Assembly (NCBI RefSeq): GCF_003569045.1
Contig: NZ_BFCB01000002.1
Location: forward strand, 1,097,506-1,161,505
DNA length: 64,000 nucleotides
Direction of reading: 5' to 3'
Source: Aggregatilinea lenta
Lineage (GTDB): Bacteria > Chloroflexota > Anaerolineae > Aggregatilineales > Aggregatilineaceae
The first letter of the stretch is position 1. Each line of letters begins with the position of its first letter. This document shows positions 9,766-18,464 of this stretch, one piece after another. Position numbers and translations under genes: made by a program. The notes beneath the pieces were generated by a model. The model had not been told where the DNA came from. It did no database searches and saw nothing but the letters and a program-made list of their open reading frames with translations.

Positions 9766-10907
9766 ACTTTCCAGTCGAAGTCGAGGATCGCTTCGATGAC
9801 GCGCGTTTGTTCCTCGGGCGTCATGGAGTTGTAGAACGGCAGCCGGACCAGCCGGTCGCTGATGTCCTCGGTCACAGGGCACGCGCCCGGCTCGCCGCCG
9901 AACTTACGGCCCATATCGGACAGGTGCAGCGGCAGGTAGTGGAACACCGGCAGGATCCCGCGCGATTTCATGTGATCGATGAACGCCGTGCGCAGCGCCA
10001 GCGAGGGCATCAGCATGTAGAACATGTGATAGGCCTGATCGCAGTCCTCCGGCACGACCGGCATGCGCACGTGAAACTCGCAGGCCCAATCGTCGAGCGC
10101 GTCGTAATAGGTGTGCCACAGGGCCGCCCGCGCGCCCTGGATCGCGTCGCGCTGCTCAAGCTGCGCCGTCAGGAACGCGGCCAGGACCTCGGACGGCAGA
10201 TAGCTCGATCCCACGTCTACCCACGTGTACTTATCGACCTGCCCACGGAAGAAGCGGCTGCGGTTCGTGCCCTTCTCGCGGATGATCTCGGCGCGTTCGG
10301 CGTGACGCGGATCGTTGATCAGCAGCGCTCCGCCCTCTCCGCACTGGAAGTTCTTGGTTTCGTGGAAGCTCTGCGTCGCCATGCTGCCAAACGTGCCCAG
10401 CCACTGGCCCTTGTACTTGCCGAACAGGCCGTGCGCGTTGTCTTCGATCACCTCGACGCCGTGGCGGTGGGCGATGTCCATGATCGCGTCCATCTCGCAG
10501 CCGACGCCCGCGTAATGCACCGGCACGATGGCGCGCGTGCGGGGCGTGATCAGCGCTTCGAGCTTCGTTTCGTCCATGTTAAGCGTATCTTCGCGCACGT
10601 CGGCAAAGACCGGCGTCGCGCCGCGCAGCACGTAGGCATTGACCGTCGAGACGAAGGTGAATGACGGCACGATCACCTCGTCGCCCGGCTTCAGGTCCAG
10701 GATCATTGCGGACATTTCGAGCGCGTGGGTGCACGAGGTGGTCAGCAGCACCTTCGGCACGCCGAGCGCCTCCTGCACGATCGCGCTGGCCCGCTTGGTG
10801 AACGCGCCATCGCCCGACAGGTGTCCGCTGGCGATAGCTTCCGCGATGTAACTCTGCTCAATGCCCGTCACGCCGGGCTTGTTAAACGGAATCGGGAAAC
10901 TGCTCAT
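9762..10907 (-). CDS. wecE: dTDP-4-amino-4,6-dideoxygalactose transaminase (WecE/RffA-like)
   Basis: A 381-residue PLP enzyme of the DegT/DnrJ/EryC1/StrS family. It is very close in pattern to enterobacterial WecE: the IPFNKPxVxG start, SCTHALEMSA, PSFTFVSTVNAYVLRGA, EDNAHG (Asp about 156), the Schiff-base Lys in SFHETKN (K185), and REKGTNRSRFFRGQVDKYTW. WecE aminates dTDP-4-keto-6-deoxyglucose to dTDP-Fuc4N. It overlaps the upstream acetyltransferase by 4 bases (ATGA), so the two are translationally coupled; the same wecD-wecE order is found in E. coli. Confidence 0.93.
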   Translation of the reverse strand: MSSFPIPFNKPGVTGIEQSYIAEAIASGHLSGDGAFTKRASAIVQEALGVPKVLLTTSCTHALEMSAMILDLKPGDEVIVPSFTFVSTVNAYVLRGATPVFADVREDTLNMDETKLEALITPRTRAIVPVHYAGVGCEMDAIMDIAHRHGVEVIEDNAHGLFGKYKGQWLGTFGSMATQSFHETKNFQCGEGGALLINDPRHAERAEIIREKGTNRSRFFRGQVDKYTWVDVGSSYLPSEVLAAFLTAQLEQRDAIQGARAALWHTYYDALDDWACEFHVRMPVVPEDCDQAYHMFYMLMPSLALRTAFIDHMKSRGILPVFHYLPLHLSDMGRKFGGEPGACPVTEDISDRLVRLPFYNSMTPEEQTRVIEAILDFDWKV

Positions 10908-11644
10908 CGAGGGAGATCGTCCTCCTGTGTCGTAAACCAGCGGTGATACCACAAATCCACTGCACGCGTCATGAAGCCGCAGCGTTGGTACAGGCGCTGT
11001 GCGGGGATGTTGCGCCCCTGCGTCACCACCGTGACCCGCTCCAGACCCTGGGACTTGAACCAGTCCAGCGAGGCCACCACCAGCGCCCGGCCCAGGCCGC
11101 GACCCTGGGCGCGTTCGTCCACGCCCACCAGCCCGATATCGCCCACGCCGTCGCGGATGTGGCACGAGATATAGCCTGCTGCCGCACCCTGATACTCGGC
11201 AACCAGCACCTGCTCCGCGTAGCCGCTACAGCTTTTTTCGATCCATGTTTCATAGAGAGCGTCGCACTGCGCTTCGGGGAAGCGCTCGTCGAAGTAGAAG
11301 CGCGAATCGCGGTAACTGACCCGCGCGACCTTGCGCAGAATGGGCAGATCGTCCGGCTTCCACGGGCGAATATCCGGTTCGGGCGCGGGCAGCTCGTCGC
11401 GCAGCGAACGATCGAGCAGCGTGCGCAGGTCCATCAGGCGAAAGCCGTTGTCCTCCGCCAGCCGGATCGTGTCGCGGGCGCTGAAGTCCGCCAGGAAATA
11501 CAGGCAGTCGATCTGCTCGGCGTCGGCCCAGGCCAGCACACGCGACATGTCGTCCGCGTCCAACTGCGACGGGACCACGCGCCCGATGCGGCGGCTAAAA
11601 AACTCGGAATCCCACGGTAGCGGGCGGCACAGCACAGTGCTCAC
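10904..11644 (-). CDS. wecD: GNAT acetyltransferase, WecD/RffC-like (dTDP-fucosamine N-acetyltransferase)
   Basis: A 246-residue protein with a C-terminal GNAT domain (V-D-x-x-x-Q-G-R-G-L-G-R-A acetyl-CoA loop at about 175-187) and an N-terminal LPWDSEFF segment characteristic of WecD. WecD acetylates dTDP-Fuc4N at N4 to give dTDP-Fuc4NAc. It sits between the GT2 gene (4-base overlap) and wecE (4-base overlap). Function is inferred from the N-terminal motif plus the conserved pairing with WecE. Confidence 0.85.
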   Translation of the reverse strand: MSTVLCRPLPWDSEFFSRRIGRVVPSQLDADDMSRVLAWADAEQIDCLYFLADFSARDTIRLAEDNGFRLMDLRTLLDRSLRDELPAPEPDIRPWKPDDLPILRKVARVSYRDSRFYFDERFPEAQCDALYETWIEKSCSGYAEQVLVAEYQGAAAGYISCHIRDGVGDIGLVGVDERAQGRGLGRALVVASLDWFKSQGLERVTVVTQGRNIPAQRLYQRCGFMTRAVDLWYHRWFTTQEDDLPR

Positions 11645-12588
11645 AGGCGCTCCACTTCGTACACGCCGACCTCTTCACGCACGGTGTAGATCGGGCGGTT
11701 CATGGTACGCTGGTACACGCGCGCCAGATATTCCCCGAAGATGCCGACCACGAACAACTGCACGCCGGAGAAAATGGCGATCATCGAGGCCAGGAACGGG
11801 AAGCCCGGCACGCTGCCGCCGTTGATCGCGTAGCGCACCAGGACGTAAATGAAAATTATAATGCCGAACAGCATCGTACCAAAGCCCACGTAACTCGCCA
11901 GTTGCAGCGGCAGCACGCTGAAGCCGGTGATCATGTTGACGGCGTGCGTCAGCAGCTTCTTGAACGTGTAGTTCGAGACGCCGATCGTGCGCGCCTCGTG
12001 CCGGACCGGCATCGCGGTGAAACGCTTGGTCGCCCAGGTCAGCAGCACGTCGATGTTCACGTTGGGGCTGCTGTAATCCTTGAACGCATCCCGCAGCGCG
12101 GTGCGAAACACGCGAAACGCGCTCACACTGCGGGCGATGTCGGTGCCCATCGCGCTTTGCAGCGCCAGCTTGGTGAGCTGCGACGCCATGTCGCGCCAGA
12201 GGCCGTGCTGCTCCTGCTGCGGCGTGCCGTATACCACGTCATAGCCGTCGCCCAGCTTCGCCAGCAGGTTCGGGATCTCCTCCGGCGGGTGCTGGAGGTC
12301 GTCGTCCATCGTGATCACCACGTCACCCTGCGCCGCGCGAATCCCGCACAGCAGCGCGTTGTGCTGCCCGTAGTTGCGCATCAGGTTGATGCCGTGCACC
12401 GCCGGATAGATCCCGGCCAGCCGGGTGATCGCGTCCCAGGTGCCGTCGCGGCTGTCGTCGTTGACCAGGATCACCTCGGCACGGGACGCTTCAGCCTCAA
12501 GCACGGGGAGCAGACGTTCCAGCAGCAGCGGCAGGCTCGCCTCACTGTTGTAGCAGGGAACGACCACCGACAAAAACTCGAACGTCAT
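11641..12588 (-). CDS. GT2 glycosyltransferase, ArnC/GtrB/DPM-like
   Basis: A 315-residue enzyme with an N-terminal GT-A domain (VVVPCYNSE, VNDDSRDGT, the metal-binding MDDDLQHP at about 94-101) and two C-terminal membrane helices (about 220-285). This is the layout of enzymes that load sugars from nucleotide donors onto undecaprenyl phosphate. First gene of the three-gene operon, with GAGGG upstream of the ATG at 12588. The neighbours suggest the sugar is a 4-acetamido-4,6-dideoxyhexose; the GT39 proteins could use the lipid-linked product. That link is inference. Confidence 0.9.
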   Translation of the reverse strand: MTFEFLSVVVPCYNSEASLPLLLERLLPVLEAEASRAEVILVNDDSRDGTWDAITRLAGIYPAVHGINLMRNYGQHNALLCGIRAAQGDVVITMDDDLQHPPEEIPNLLAKLGDGYDVVYGTPQQEQHGLWRDMASQLTKLALQSAMGTDIARSVSAFRVFRTALRDAFKDYSSPNVNIDVLLTWATKRFTAMPVRHEARTIGVSNYTFKKLLTHAVNMITGFSVLPLQLASYVGFGTMLFGIIIFIYVLVRYAINGGSVPGFPFLASMIAIFSGVQLFVVGIFGEYLARVYQRTMNRPIYTVREEVGVYEVERL

Positions 12589-12703
12589 CAGCTACCCTCA
12601 GGGGTAAAGGGGACACAAGTGCGAATGGGGACAAGAATAGATCAAATGGGGCCACCTGTCGAGGGATATCAGGCAATCGCCGGGTTGCCATCCGGCACGA
12701 CAA

Positions 12704-12733
12704 CGGCAGCACCCCGCGTTCGGAGTGCTGCCG
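12704..12733. terminator. Hairpin between divergent/tandem minus-strand genes
   Basis: Perfect arms CGGCAGCAC and GTGCTGCCG with a 12-base loop lie downstream of the GlsB-like gene. There is no clear T tract, so terminator function is likely but not certain. Confidence 0.45.
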
Positions 12734-12794
12734 TGATAGGCCGGTCATCGTGCGGCGCGAGGCGCAAAAACGGGACGCGCCCTAATCTTGGTGG

Positions 12795-13133
12795 CTAATC
12801 GTAACGACGCCTGCGGAACATCGCGCCCACCAGTGCAAACACGATCAGCGAGCCGATGATGGCCGCCACCACGTCGATCCACTCGATCACCAGCTCGCCG
12901 CCCAGCGCGCCGGACGGGTCGATGCCCAGGCGGTCGAAGATGAAGCCGCCGATAAACGCGCCCACCAACCCCAGCAGGACCAGCGCCGTCAGGCTCATGC
13001 GGCCCCGCGTGAACAGGTTGGCGAACATCCCGGCGATGAGTCCGATCACGATCCAGGTAACGATCTGGCCGACGGTCGTGTTGAGACTAACGGGCCTGTC
13101 GGTAATATCTTGAAAAAGTAGAAAGAACGGCAT
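12795..13133 (-). CDS. GlsB/YeaQ/YmgE-family stress-response membrane protein
   Basis: A 112-residue, very hydrophobic protein with three membrane helices and glycine-rich faces (WIVIGLIAGMFANLF, LGLVGAFIGGFIF, IIGSLIVFALVGAMF), ending in Arg-Arg-Arg-Arg. This is the transglycosylase-associated/GlsB family, often induced by stress, with no known enzymatic activity. The N-terminal extension of about 20 residues is longer than usual, so a start further in is possible. Confidence 0.85.
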   Translation of the reverse strand: MPFFLLFQDITDRPVSLNTTVGQIVTWIVIGLIAGMFANLFTRGRMSLTALVLLGLVGAFIGGFIFDRLGIDPSGALGGELVIEWIDVVAAIIGSLIVFALVGAMFRRRRYD

Positions 13134-13286
13134 AACGCCTCCTTGTGCGCAACAGGTCTTGGCTGGCCCTCGCAGCGAGCGCCAGGACGTAGGCTTGCTA
13201 ACAGATTATGAGATAATCGAGGCACAATTGGCAAGGCGGCGGCGAAAGTGTAAGGAAGCGCCGGGCGCTCGCCGCGTCCCGTGCGC

Positions 13287-13316
13287 TTGGCCGCACATGC
13301 CGCCCCACGCTATAAT
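13287..13316 (+). promoter_or_regulatory. Sigma-70 type promoter, probably giving a leaderless mRNA
   Basis: TTGGCC at 13287-13292 and TATAAT at 13311-13316 are separated by 18 bases. The ATG at 13325 is only 9 bases after the -10, so transcription would begin at or next to the start codon. Confidence 0.6.
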
Positions 13317-13324
13317 GCTAATTC

Positions 13325-13792
13325 ATGTCACATTTATTGCGTCCCCCGGTCCGCAGACCGTGGAGCCTGTGGGCATTCAGCCTGATCGTGGCCGCGATGG
13401 GTGGCTACAACCTCGCCCTGGCGCTCGATCACGTCCGCCACGCGGACGCGTACCGCGCGCTCGCCATCTCCTACCCACCGCTGCTGCGCGCCGTCCTGGC
13501 CCTGGTCTGGGCCGGGCTGCTGCTGGCGCTCGCCGTCGGGATGGCAGGTCGCCGCAGATGGGCGCGCCGCTGGAGCCTGATGCTGCTGAGTAACTACGGT
13601 GCGTTTGGCGTGTTATGGATGGTGGTGTTTGCCCGTACGGACTTTGCGCGCGGGCGCATCGGGTTTCAAGCTGCCGCCACTGTTCTGCTCCTGGTCCTGG
13701 CCGGGCTGGCACTGCGCACACGGCGCATTCGGACGGCATTTACGCCGCCGATCACCTCTGAACCTGGGCTGCATCCATCGCCCGCCGACTGA
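13325..13792 (+). CDS. Small four-helix membrane protein of unknown function
   Basis: A 155-residue protein with four predicted membrane helices (about 14-34, 48-72, 83-103, 112-131) joined by short Arg-rich loops (RRRWARR, RTRRIRT). I do not recognise the family. It lies 30 bases before the carboxyltransferase gene and is probably the first gene of that transcript. The promoter position predicts a leaderless start, and no ribosome site is visible. Confidence 0.65.
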   Translation: MSHLLRPPVRRPWSLWAFSLIVAAMGGYNLALALDHVRHADAYRALAISYPPLLRAVLALVWAGLLLALAVGMAGRRRWARRWSLMLLSNYGAFGVLWMVVFARTDFARGRIGFQAAATVLLLVLAGLALRTRRIRTAFTPPITSEPGLHPSPAD

Positions 13793-13822
13793 CCGGAGCC
13801 GATGCTTGGAGAAGGGTCCCCT

Positions 13823-15379
13823 ATGACGAACGGCAATCACATCGACAAGTTGAACCAGATGCGGCTGCGCAGTGCGGCTGGCGGCGGTTCGGACCGCATC
13901 GAGAAGCAGCACAAATCCGGTAAGCTGACGGCCCGCGAGCGGCTGGACCTGCTGCTCGATCCCGGCAGCTTCCGCGAAATGGACGCATTCGTCGTGCACC
14001 GCGAGCGCAACTTTGGCATGGGCGATCCGAGCAACCAATACCTGGGCGACAGCGTCGTGACCGGCTGGGGCACGATCAACGGGCGGCTGGTGTACGTCTA
14101 TTCGCAGGACTTCACCGTGATGGGCGGCTCGCTGAGCGAGGTTCACGCCGAAAAAATCTGCAAGATTATGGACATGGCCGTGAAGAACGGCGCGCCGGTC
14201 ATCGGCGTGAACGACTCCGGCGGGGCGCGCATTCAGGAAGGCGTGACCAGCCTGGGTGGCTTCGCGGACATCTTCCTGCGCAATACGCTCGCCAGCGGCG
14301 TGATCCCGCAGCTCAGCCTGATCATGGGGCCGTGCGCGGGCGGCGCGGTGTACAGTCCGGCCCTGACCGACTTCATCTTCATGGTCAAAGACACGTCGTA
14401 CATGTTCGTGACCGGGCCGGACGTGGTCCGCGCGGTGACACACGAGGACGTCTCGTTCGAGGAGCTGGGCGGCGCGATGACGCACAACGCCGTCAGCGGC
14501 GTGAGCCACGTGGCGGCCAACACGGAAGAAGACGCGCTGTTCCTCACGCGCGAGCTGCTGGGTTACATCCCGCAGAATAATATGGAAGATCCGCCCTTCG
14601 AGCCGACGAAAGACGATCCGCTGCGCACGGAGGAAGCGCTCAACAACCTCGTGCCGGACGACCCGAGCAAGCCTTACGACGTCAAAGAACTCATTAAGCT
14701 CATTATGGACGAGGGCCGCTTCTTCGAGATCCACGAGCACTTCGCGCAGAACGTGGTGGTCGGCTTCGCGCGGCTGGGCGGGCACAGCGTCGGCATCGTC
14801 GCCAACCAGCCTGCCGTGCTGGCGGGCGTGCTGGACATCGACGCCAGCGAGAAAGCGGCGCGTTTCATCCGCTTCTGTGACGCGTTCAACATCCCGGTGC
14901 TCACCTTCGAGGATGTGCCCGGTTTCATGCCCGGCATGGCGCAGGAGCACGCGGGCATCATCCGCTCCGGCGCGAAGCTGCTCTACGCGTACTGCGAGGC
15001 GACCGTGCCCAAGATCACAATCGTGACGCGCAAGGCGTACGGCGGCGCGTACTGCGTGATGAACAGCAAGCACATCCGCAGCGACCTGAACCTGGCCTGG
15101 CCGACCGCCGAGATCGCGGTGATGGGGCCGGACGGCGCGGTGAACATCATCTTCCGGCGCGAGCTGATGGAGGCGGACGACCCGGTGGCGCGCAAGGCGG
15201 AGCTGGTTCAGGAATACCGCGAAAAGTTCGCCAATCCGTACGTGGCGGCGGCGCGCGGCTTCATCGACGACGTGATCATGCCGTCCGAGACGCGCCCGCG
15301 CCTGATCAATGCGCTGGAGATGCTGCAAAACAAGCGCGACAGCAATCCGCCGAAGAAGCACGGCAACATTCCGCTGTGA
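13823..15379 (+). CDS. Acyl-CoA (propionyl/methylmalonyl-CoA) carboxylase, carboxyltransferase subunit
   Basis: A 518-residue carboxyltransferase of the PccB/MmdA family with both crotonase-like halves. Visible are the acyl-CoA oxyanion region ([19 protein letters not shown]), the [16 protein letters not shown] stretch, and in the second half [19 protein letters not shown] with [14 protein letters not shown]. It moves carboxybiotin CO2 onto propionyl-CoA or a related acyl-CoA. The ATG at 13823 follows GGAGAAGGG; another start 21 bases upstream is possible. The mutase and epimerase elsewhere in the window favour propionyl-CoA as substrate. Confidence 0.93.
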   Translation: MTNGNHIDKLNQMRLRSAAGGGSDRIEKQHKSGKLTARERLDLLLDPGSFREMDAFVVHRERNFGMGDPSNQYLGDSVVTGWGTINGRLVYVYSQDFTVMGGSLSEVHAEKICKIMDMAVKNGAPVIGVNDSGGARIQEGVTSLGGFADIFLRNTLASGVIPQLSLIMGPCAGGAVYSPALTDFIFMVKDTSYMFVTGPDVVRAVTHEDVSFEELGGAMTHNAVSGVSHVAANTEEDALFLTRELLGYIPQNNMEDPPFEPTKDDPLRTEEALNNLVPDDPSKPYDVKELIKLIMDEGRFFEIHEHFAQNVVVGFARLGGHSVGIVANQPAVLAGVLDIDASEKAARFIRFCDAFNIPVLTFEDVPGFMPGMAQEHAGIIRSGAKLLYAYCEATVPKITIVTRKAYGGAYCVMNSKHIRSDLNLAWPTAEIAVMGPDGAVNIIFRRELMEADDPVARKAELVQEYREKFANPYVAAARGFIDDVIMPSETRPRLINALEMLQNKRDSNPPKKHGNIPL

Positions 15380-15419
15380 GAAGCGGTTAGCTGAGAACTA
15401 AAGGCCAAGGCAAAAGCCA

Positions 15420-15465
15420 CCTCACCCCCGGCCCCTCTCCAATCAAGTTGGAGAGGGGAGACAGG
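15420..15465 (+). repeat. R1 palindromic repeat
   Basis: Forward copy (CCTCACCCCCGGCCCC, arms CTCTCCAA and TTGGAGAGG). It lies 40 bases after the carboxyltransferase stop. Confidence 0.85.
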
Positions 15466-15501
15466 CATAGAGTCGCAGGGGTGGAGGGCTTGCTCCGCCG
15501 G

Positions 15502-15529
15502 GTAGGGGCAATTCATGAACTGCCCCTAC
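15502..15529. repeat. R2 palindrome (GTAGGGGC...GCCCCTAC type)
   Basis: A 28-bp near-perfect palindrome with ends GTAGGGGCA and TGCCCCTAC around TTCATGAA. R2 copies vary in the middle but keep the GTAGGGGC/GCCCCTAC ends. Confidence 0.85.
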
Positions 15530-15555
15530 GCTATGCGCCCAGCGAGACGGCAAAA

Positions 15556-15585
15556 TACAGGGGCGGGTTTAAAACCCGCCCCTAC
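15556..15585. repeat. R2 palindrome
   Basis: Arms AGGGGCGGGTTT and AAACCCGCCCCT with the CTAC end preserved on the right. The adjacent R1 and R2 copies make this 270-base gap almost entirely repeat. Confidence 0.85.
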
Positions 15586-15650
15586 ACAACCGCCGGTAAT
15601 TTTGCTTATCTCCCCAATCCAGATCGGGGCCGGGGATGAGGTGGTTTGAA

Positions 15651-15857
15651 ATGTCCGCTGCGCGCGCACCTGAATCATCGTCGCCACAACCTCCCCGCTG
15701 GCCGACCGGATCGCTGACACTGGCCGGGGCGGTGGGCGGCGCGCTCATCGGGGCGCTGATCGGGTTCGTGCCCGCCGGGCTGGCGGGTGGGCTGGCGCTT
15801 GGCGTTGGCATCGACTCACTGTTAAACCATCTAATGAACGAGCGATTCGAAGCGTAG
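15651..15857 (+). CDS. Small hydrophobic glycine-zipper protein
   Basis: A 68-residue protein with a Pro/Ser-rich head and one or two helices rich in Gly and Ala (AGAVGGALIGALIGF, AGLAGGLALGVGIDSL). It ends in a short polar tail. No family is recognised. The start at 15651 is preferred because GAGGTGG precedes it; an in-frame ATG 15 bases upstream overlaps the repeat region. It sits 11 bases before the next gene, inside the carboxylase locus. It may be a membrane anchor, but nothing shows this directly. Confidence 0.55.
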   Translation: MSAARAPESSSPQPPRWPTGSLTLAGAVGGALIGALIGFVPAGLAGGLALGVGIDSLLNHLMNERFEA

Positions 15858-15867
15858 GAGAGCGGAT

Positions 15868-16566
15868 GTGAACGGCGTCGAAGACGAGCAGCGCGTACCC
15901 GACGAGCCGGTTGACGGCGCGGCGGACGCCCCTGTCCGCGCGCCGGACGCCGAGGCTGCAGCCGAAGCGCCGGAACCGGTCGCCGCGCCATCTGCCGAAC
16001 CGGAGCCGGAACCAGTCGCCGCTGCGGAAGTCGCGGTGGAAGACGCGGTGGAGCCGGAACCCGCGACCCCGTCCGGGCGGTGGCTGATCGTGCAGACCTC
16101 GGCCACGCTGCGCACGGTCGCGTCACAGAACTGCGCGTGTTTCGGCACGGACGGCGTACCGCGTTACGGCCCGGAGGAATCCGGCCCCGCACACGGCCCC
16201 GCCGCGCTGCGGGTGGCGCTGGCCCTGCGTGCCGGGCGTGACACGCGGCTCGCGGCGGACGCCCTGCGCATGACGCTGCTGCGCTCGAACGAGAAGGAAA
16301 TGGTGTGGAGCGGGTTCGACGCGGACCGGCAGCTTCAGGTGCTGTGGGTGTGGGACTTTTACCGCATCCAGAGTCACGTCGCGCTGCGTGTGGCCCTGCC
16401 GGACGCCGGCCTTCTGCCCGACACGTGGCGCGCGGCAGTGGACGCCCTGCGCGCTGCCGGACCGGACGACGAGATCGAGCTGGAAGTCGCGTCTGCGTGC
16501 GGCGATTTCGAGCAGCCGCACACGCTGGTGCGCGGCGCGGTCGAGTGGGAGAAAAGCAGCGGCTAG
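15868..16566 (+). CDS. Unknown protein with an acidic Ala/Glu/Pro head, in the carboxylase locus
   Basis: A 232-residue protein starting with GTG after AGGAGAG. The first 70 residues are low-complexity, acidic and rich in Ala, Glu and Pro (EAPEPVAAPSAEPEPEPVAA), like a linker. The remaining 160 residues form a compact domain (WLIVQTSATLRTV, the VLWVWDFYRIQSHVALRVAL strands, then DEIELEVASACGDF). No enzyme motif is seen. It lies between the carboxyltransferase and biotin-carboxylase genes. By position it could be an accessory subunit, but this is only inference. Confidence 0.6.
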   Translation: MNGVEDEQRVPDEPVDGAADAPVRAPDAEAAAEAPEPVAAPSAEPEPEPVAAAEVAVEDAVEPEPATPSGRWLIVQTSATLRTVASQNCACFGTDGVPRYGPEESGPAHGPAALRVALALRAGRDTRLAADALRMTLLRSNEKEMVWSGFDADRQLQVLWVWDFYRIQSHVALRVALPDAGLLPDTWRAAVDALRAAGPDDEIELEVASACGDFEQPHTLVRGAVEWEKSSG

Positions 16567-16634
16567 CGGTTAGCTGGCAGCGATTAGCTGGCCCCCTTCC
16601 CCCACGCAAGCGATACTGTTGGCGAGTTGGTTTT

Positions 16635-16687
16635 GTAGGGGCAGTTCATGAACTGCCCCTACCGGGCGGAGCAAGCCCCGCCCCTAC
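16635..16687. repeat. Two adjacent R2 palindromes
   Basis: 16635-16662 is a perfect 28-bp palindrome (GTAGGGGCAGTTCA and its complement). 16664-16687 is a second hairpin with GGGCGGAGCAAGC and GCCCCTAC. Confidence 0.85.
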
Positions 16688-16710
16688 GAAAAATAGCTAG
16701 TGCATGGCTT

Positions 16711-16756
16711 GTCTCCCCTCTCCAGCTCAGACTGGAGAGAGGGGCCGGGGGTGAGG
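16711..16756 (-). repeat. R1 palindromic repeat
   Basis: Reverse copy (ends in GGCCGGGGGTGAGG). With the R2 pair it fills most of the 267-base gap before the biotin carboxylase gene. Confidence 0.85.
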
Positions 16757-16833
16757 TGCTTTCGTTTTTGCTTTTTGCTGATCGCTGACCACCAATTACT
16801 GACCACTGACTGCTAGTCGCTAAAGGCTGTGCC

Positions 16834-18348
16834 ATGACCGAAACGACCCTGATCCGAAAAGTGCTTGTCGCCAACCGGGGCGAGATCGCCGTGCGCATCA
16901 TCCGCGCCTGCCGCGAACTGGGCGGCATCCAGACCGTCGCCGTGTATTCCGAGGCGGACCGCGAGGCGCTGCACGTGCGCTACGCAAACGAAGCGTACCC
17001 CATCGGCGTGCCTGCCCCGCGCGAAAGTTACCTGAACATCGGCAAGCTGATCGACGTGGCGCGCAAGTCCGGTGCGGACGCGATCCATCCCGGCTATGGC
17101 TTCCTCAGCGAGCGCGCGGAGTTCGCGCAGGCCGTGGAAGACGCCGGGCTGGTCTTCATCGGGCCATCGCCGGACGCCATCGCACGCATGGGGGATAAGC
17201 TCGCCGCGCGCGACCTGATGGTCAAAGCAGGTGTGCCGGTCGTGCCGGGCACCGAGCCAGGCCTGGACGACGACGAGCTGCGCGCTGCCGCGCCTAAAGT
17301 GGGCTACCCGCTGATGGTCAAGGCGGCAGCCGGCGGCGGCGGCAAGGGCATGCGCGTCGTGCGCGAACCGTCGCAGCTCGACGCGGCGCTGGCGGCGGCT
17401 CACCGTGAAGCGGAGGCGGCCTTCGGCGATGGCACGGTCTACCTCGAAAAGATGCTGGAAGGCGCGCGCCACATCGAGTTCCAGATCCTGGCCGACCAGC
17501 ACGGCAACACGATCCATCTGGGCGAGCGCGAGTGCAGCATTCAGCGCCGCCACCAAAAGCTGTTCGAGGAGTCTCCTAGCCCGTTCATGGACGACGACCT
17601 GCGCGAGCGCATGGGCGCGGCGGCGATCCGGGCGGCGCAGGCGGTGAACTACGTCAACGCCGGGACGATCGAGTTCCTGGTCGATGCCGACAAAAACTTC
17701 TATTTCCTCGAAATGAACACGCGCCTCCAGGTCGAGCACCCGGTCACCGAGCTAGTGACGGGCGTGGACATGGTCAAGGAACAGATCCGCATCGCACGCG
17801 GGCGGCGGATGGGGCCGGAACACGGGGTCACGCTCAAGGGCTGGGCGGTCGAATGCCGTATCAACGCCGAGGACCCGTACAATAATTTCCTGCCATCGGT
17901 GGGCCGGATCTCGGTGCATGTCGCGCCGACCGGGCCAGGGGTCCGGCTGGACAGCGGCATCTACGCCGGGTACGAGGTCACGCCCTATTACGACTCGCTG
18001 CTCGCTAAAGTGATCGCATGGGGCGAGACGCGCGGTGAGGCGCTGCTGCGCATGCGCCGCGCCCTGGCCGAGTATAAGATCATGGGTCTGAAGACGAATC
18101 TACCGTTCCACCAGAAGCTGATCGACAGCACTCGCTTCCTCGCCGGGCGCTACGATACGCAGTTCGTGGAAGAATATCTGCCGATGCAGGACGAGGTGCA
18201 AAACAGCCAGGACGAAGAAGTCGCCGCGATTCTGGCGACCGTCGTCGAGCACCTGTACCGGCAGCAGGCGTCACAGATCGTGGCGCGACCCAAGCGCGAT
18301 GCGTCCAACTGGAAGTGGATCGGGCGCTACGAACGGATGCACCGCTAA
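16834..18348 (+). CDS. accC: Acyl-CoA carboxylase, biotin carboxylase subunit
   Basis: A 504-residue biotin carboxylase of usual length that carboxylates the biotin carrier with ATP and bicarbonate. Motifs are KVLVANRGEIAVRI (start), HPGYGFLSE, the ATP-grasp loop GGGGKGM (167-173), ERECSIQRRHQKL, EMNTRLQVEHPVTE and the RINAEDP C-terminal segment. A biotin-carrier domain is not fused; the separate carrier at 22126-22623 would supply it. About 55 residues at the C-terminus, Arg/Gln-rich, extend past the AccC core. It can serve acetyl- or propionyl-CoA carboxylase. Confidence 0.95.
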   Translation: MTETTLIRKVLVANRGEIAVRIIRACRELGGIQTVAVYSEADREALHVRYANEAYPIGVPAPRESYLNIGKLIDVARKSGADAIHPGYGFLSERAEFAQAVEDAGLVFIGPSPDAIARMGDKLAARDLMVKAGVPVVPGTEPGLDDDELRAAAPKVGYPLMVKAAAGGGGKGMRVVREPSQLDAALAAAHREAEAAFGDGTVYLEKMLEGARHIEFQILADQHGNTIHLGERECSIQRRHQKLFEESPSPFMDDDLRERMGAAAIRAAQAVNYVNAGTIEFLVDADKNFYFLEMNTRLQVEHPVTELVTGVDMVKEQIRIARGRRMGPEHGVTLKGWAVECRINAEDPYNNFLPSVGRISVHVAPTGPGVRLDSGIYAGYEVTPYYDSLLAKVIAWGETRGEALLRMRRALAEYKIMGLKTNLPFHQKLIDSTRFLAGRYDTQFVEEYLPMQDEVQNSQDEEVAAILATVVEHLYRQQASQIVARPKRDASNWKWIGRYERMHR

Positions 18349-18464
18349 ACGTCGCGCTCCGGCTGCCGGTTGCCCGTTCTGACTCTATGCTTCTCCTTCT
18401 CCTGACGCGATCCTCGCGCCGGGAGGAGCTTCATCGACCGCACTATGAAAAGCAGGAGGCAGAC

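Noticed and set aside
13613-15361. 582-codon frame opposite the carboxyltransferase
   Set aside because: It is a shadow of the real gene with repetitive His/Arg/Val composition and no start signal.
15420-16756. CRISPR-like array from closely spaced repeats
   Set aside because: The repeats are palindromes of two kinds with irregular spacing and orientation, and there are no cas genes.
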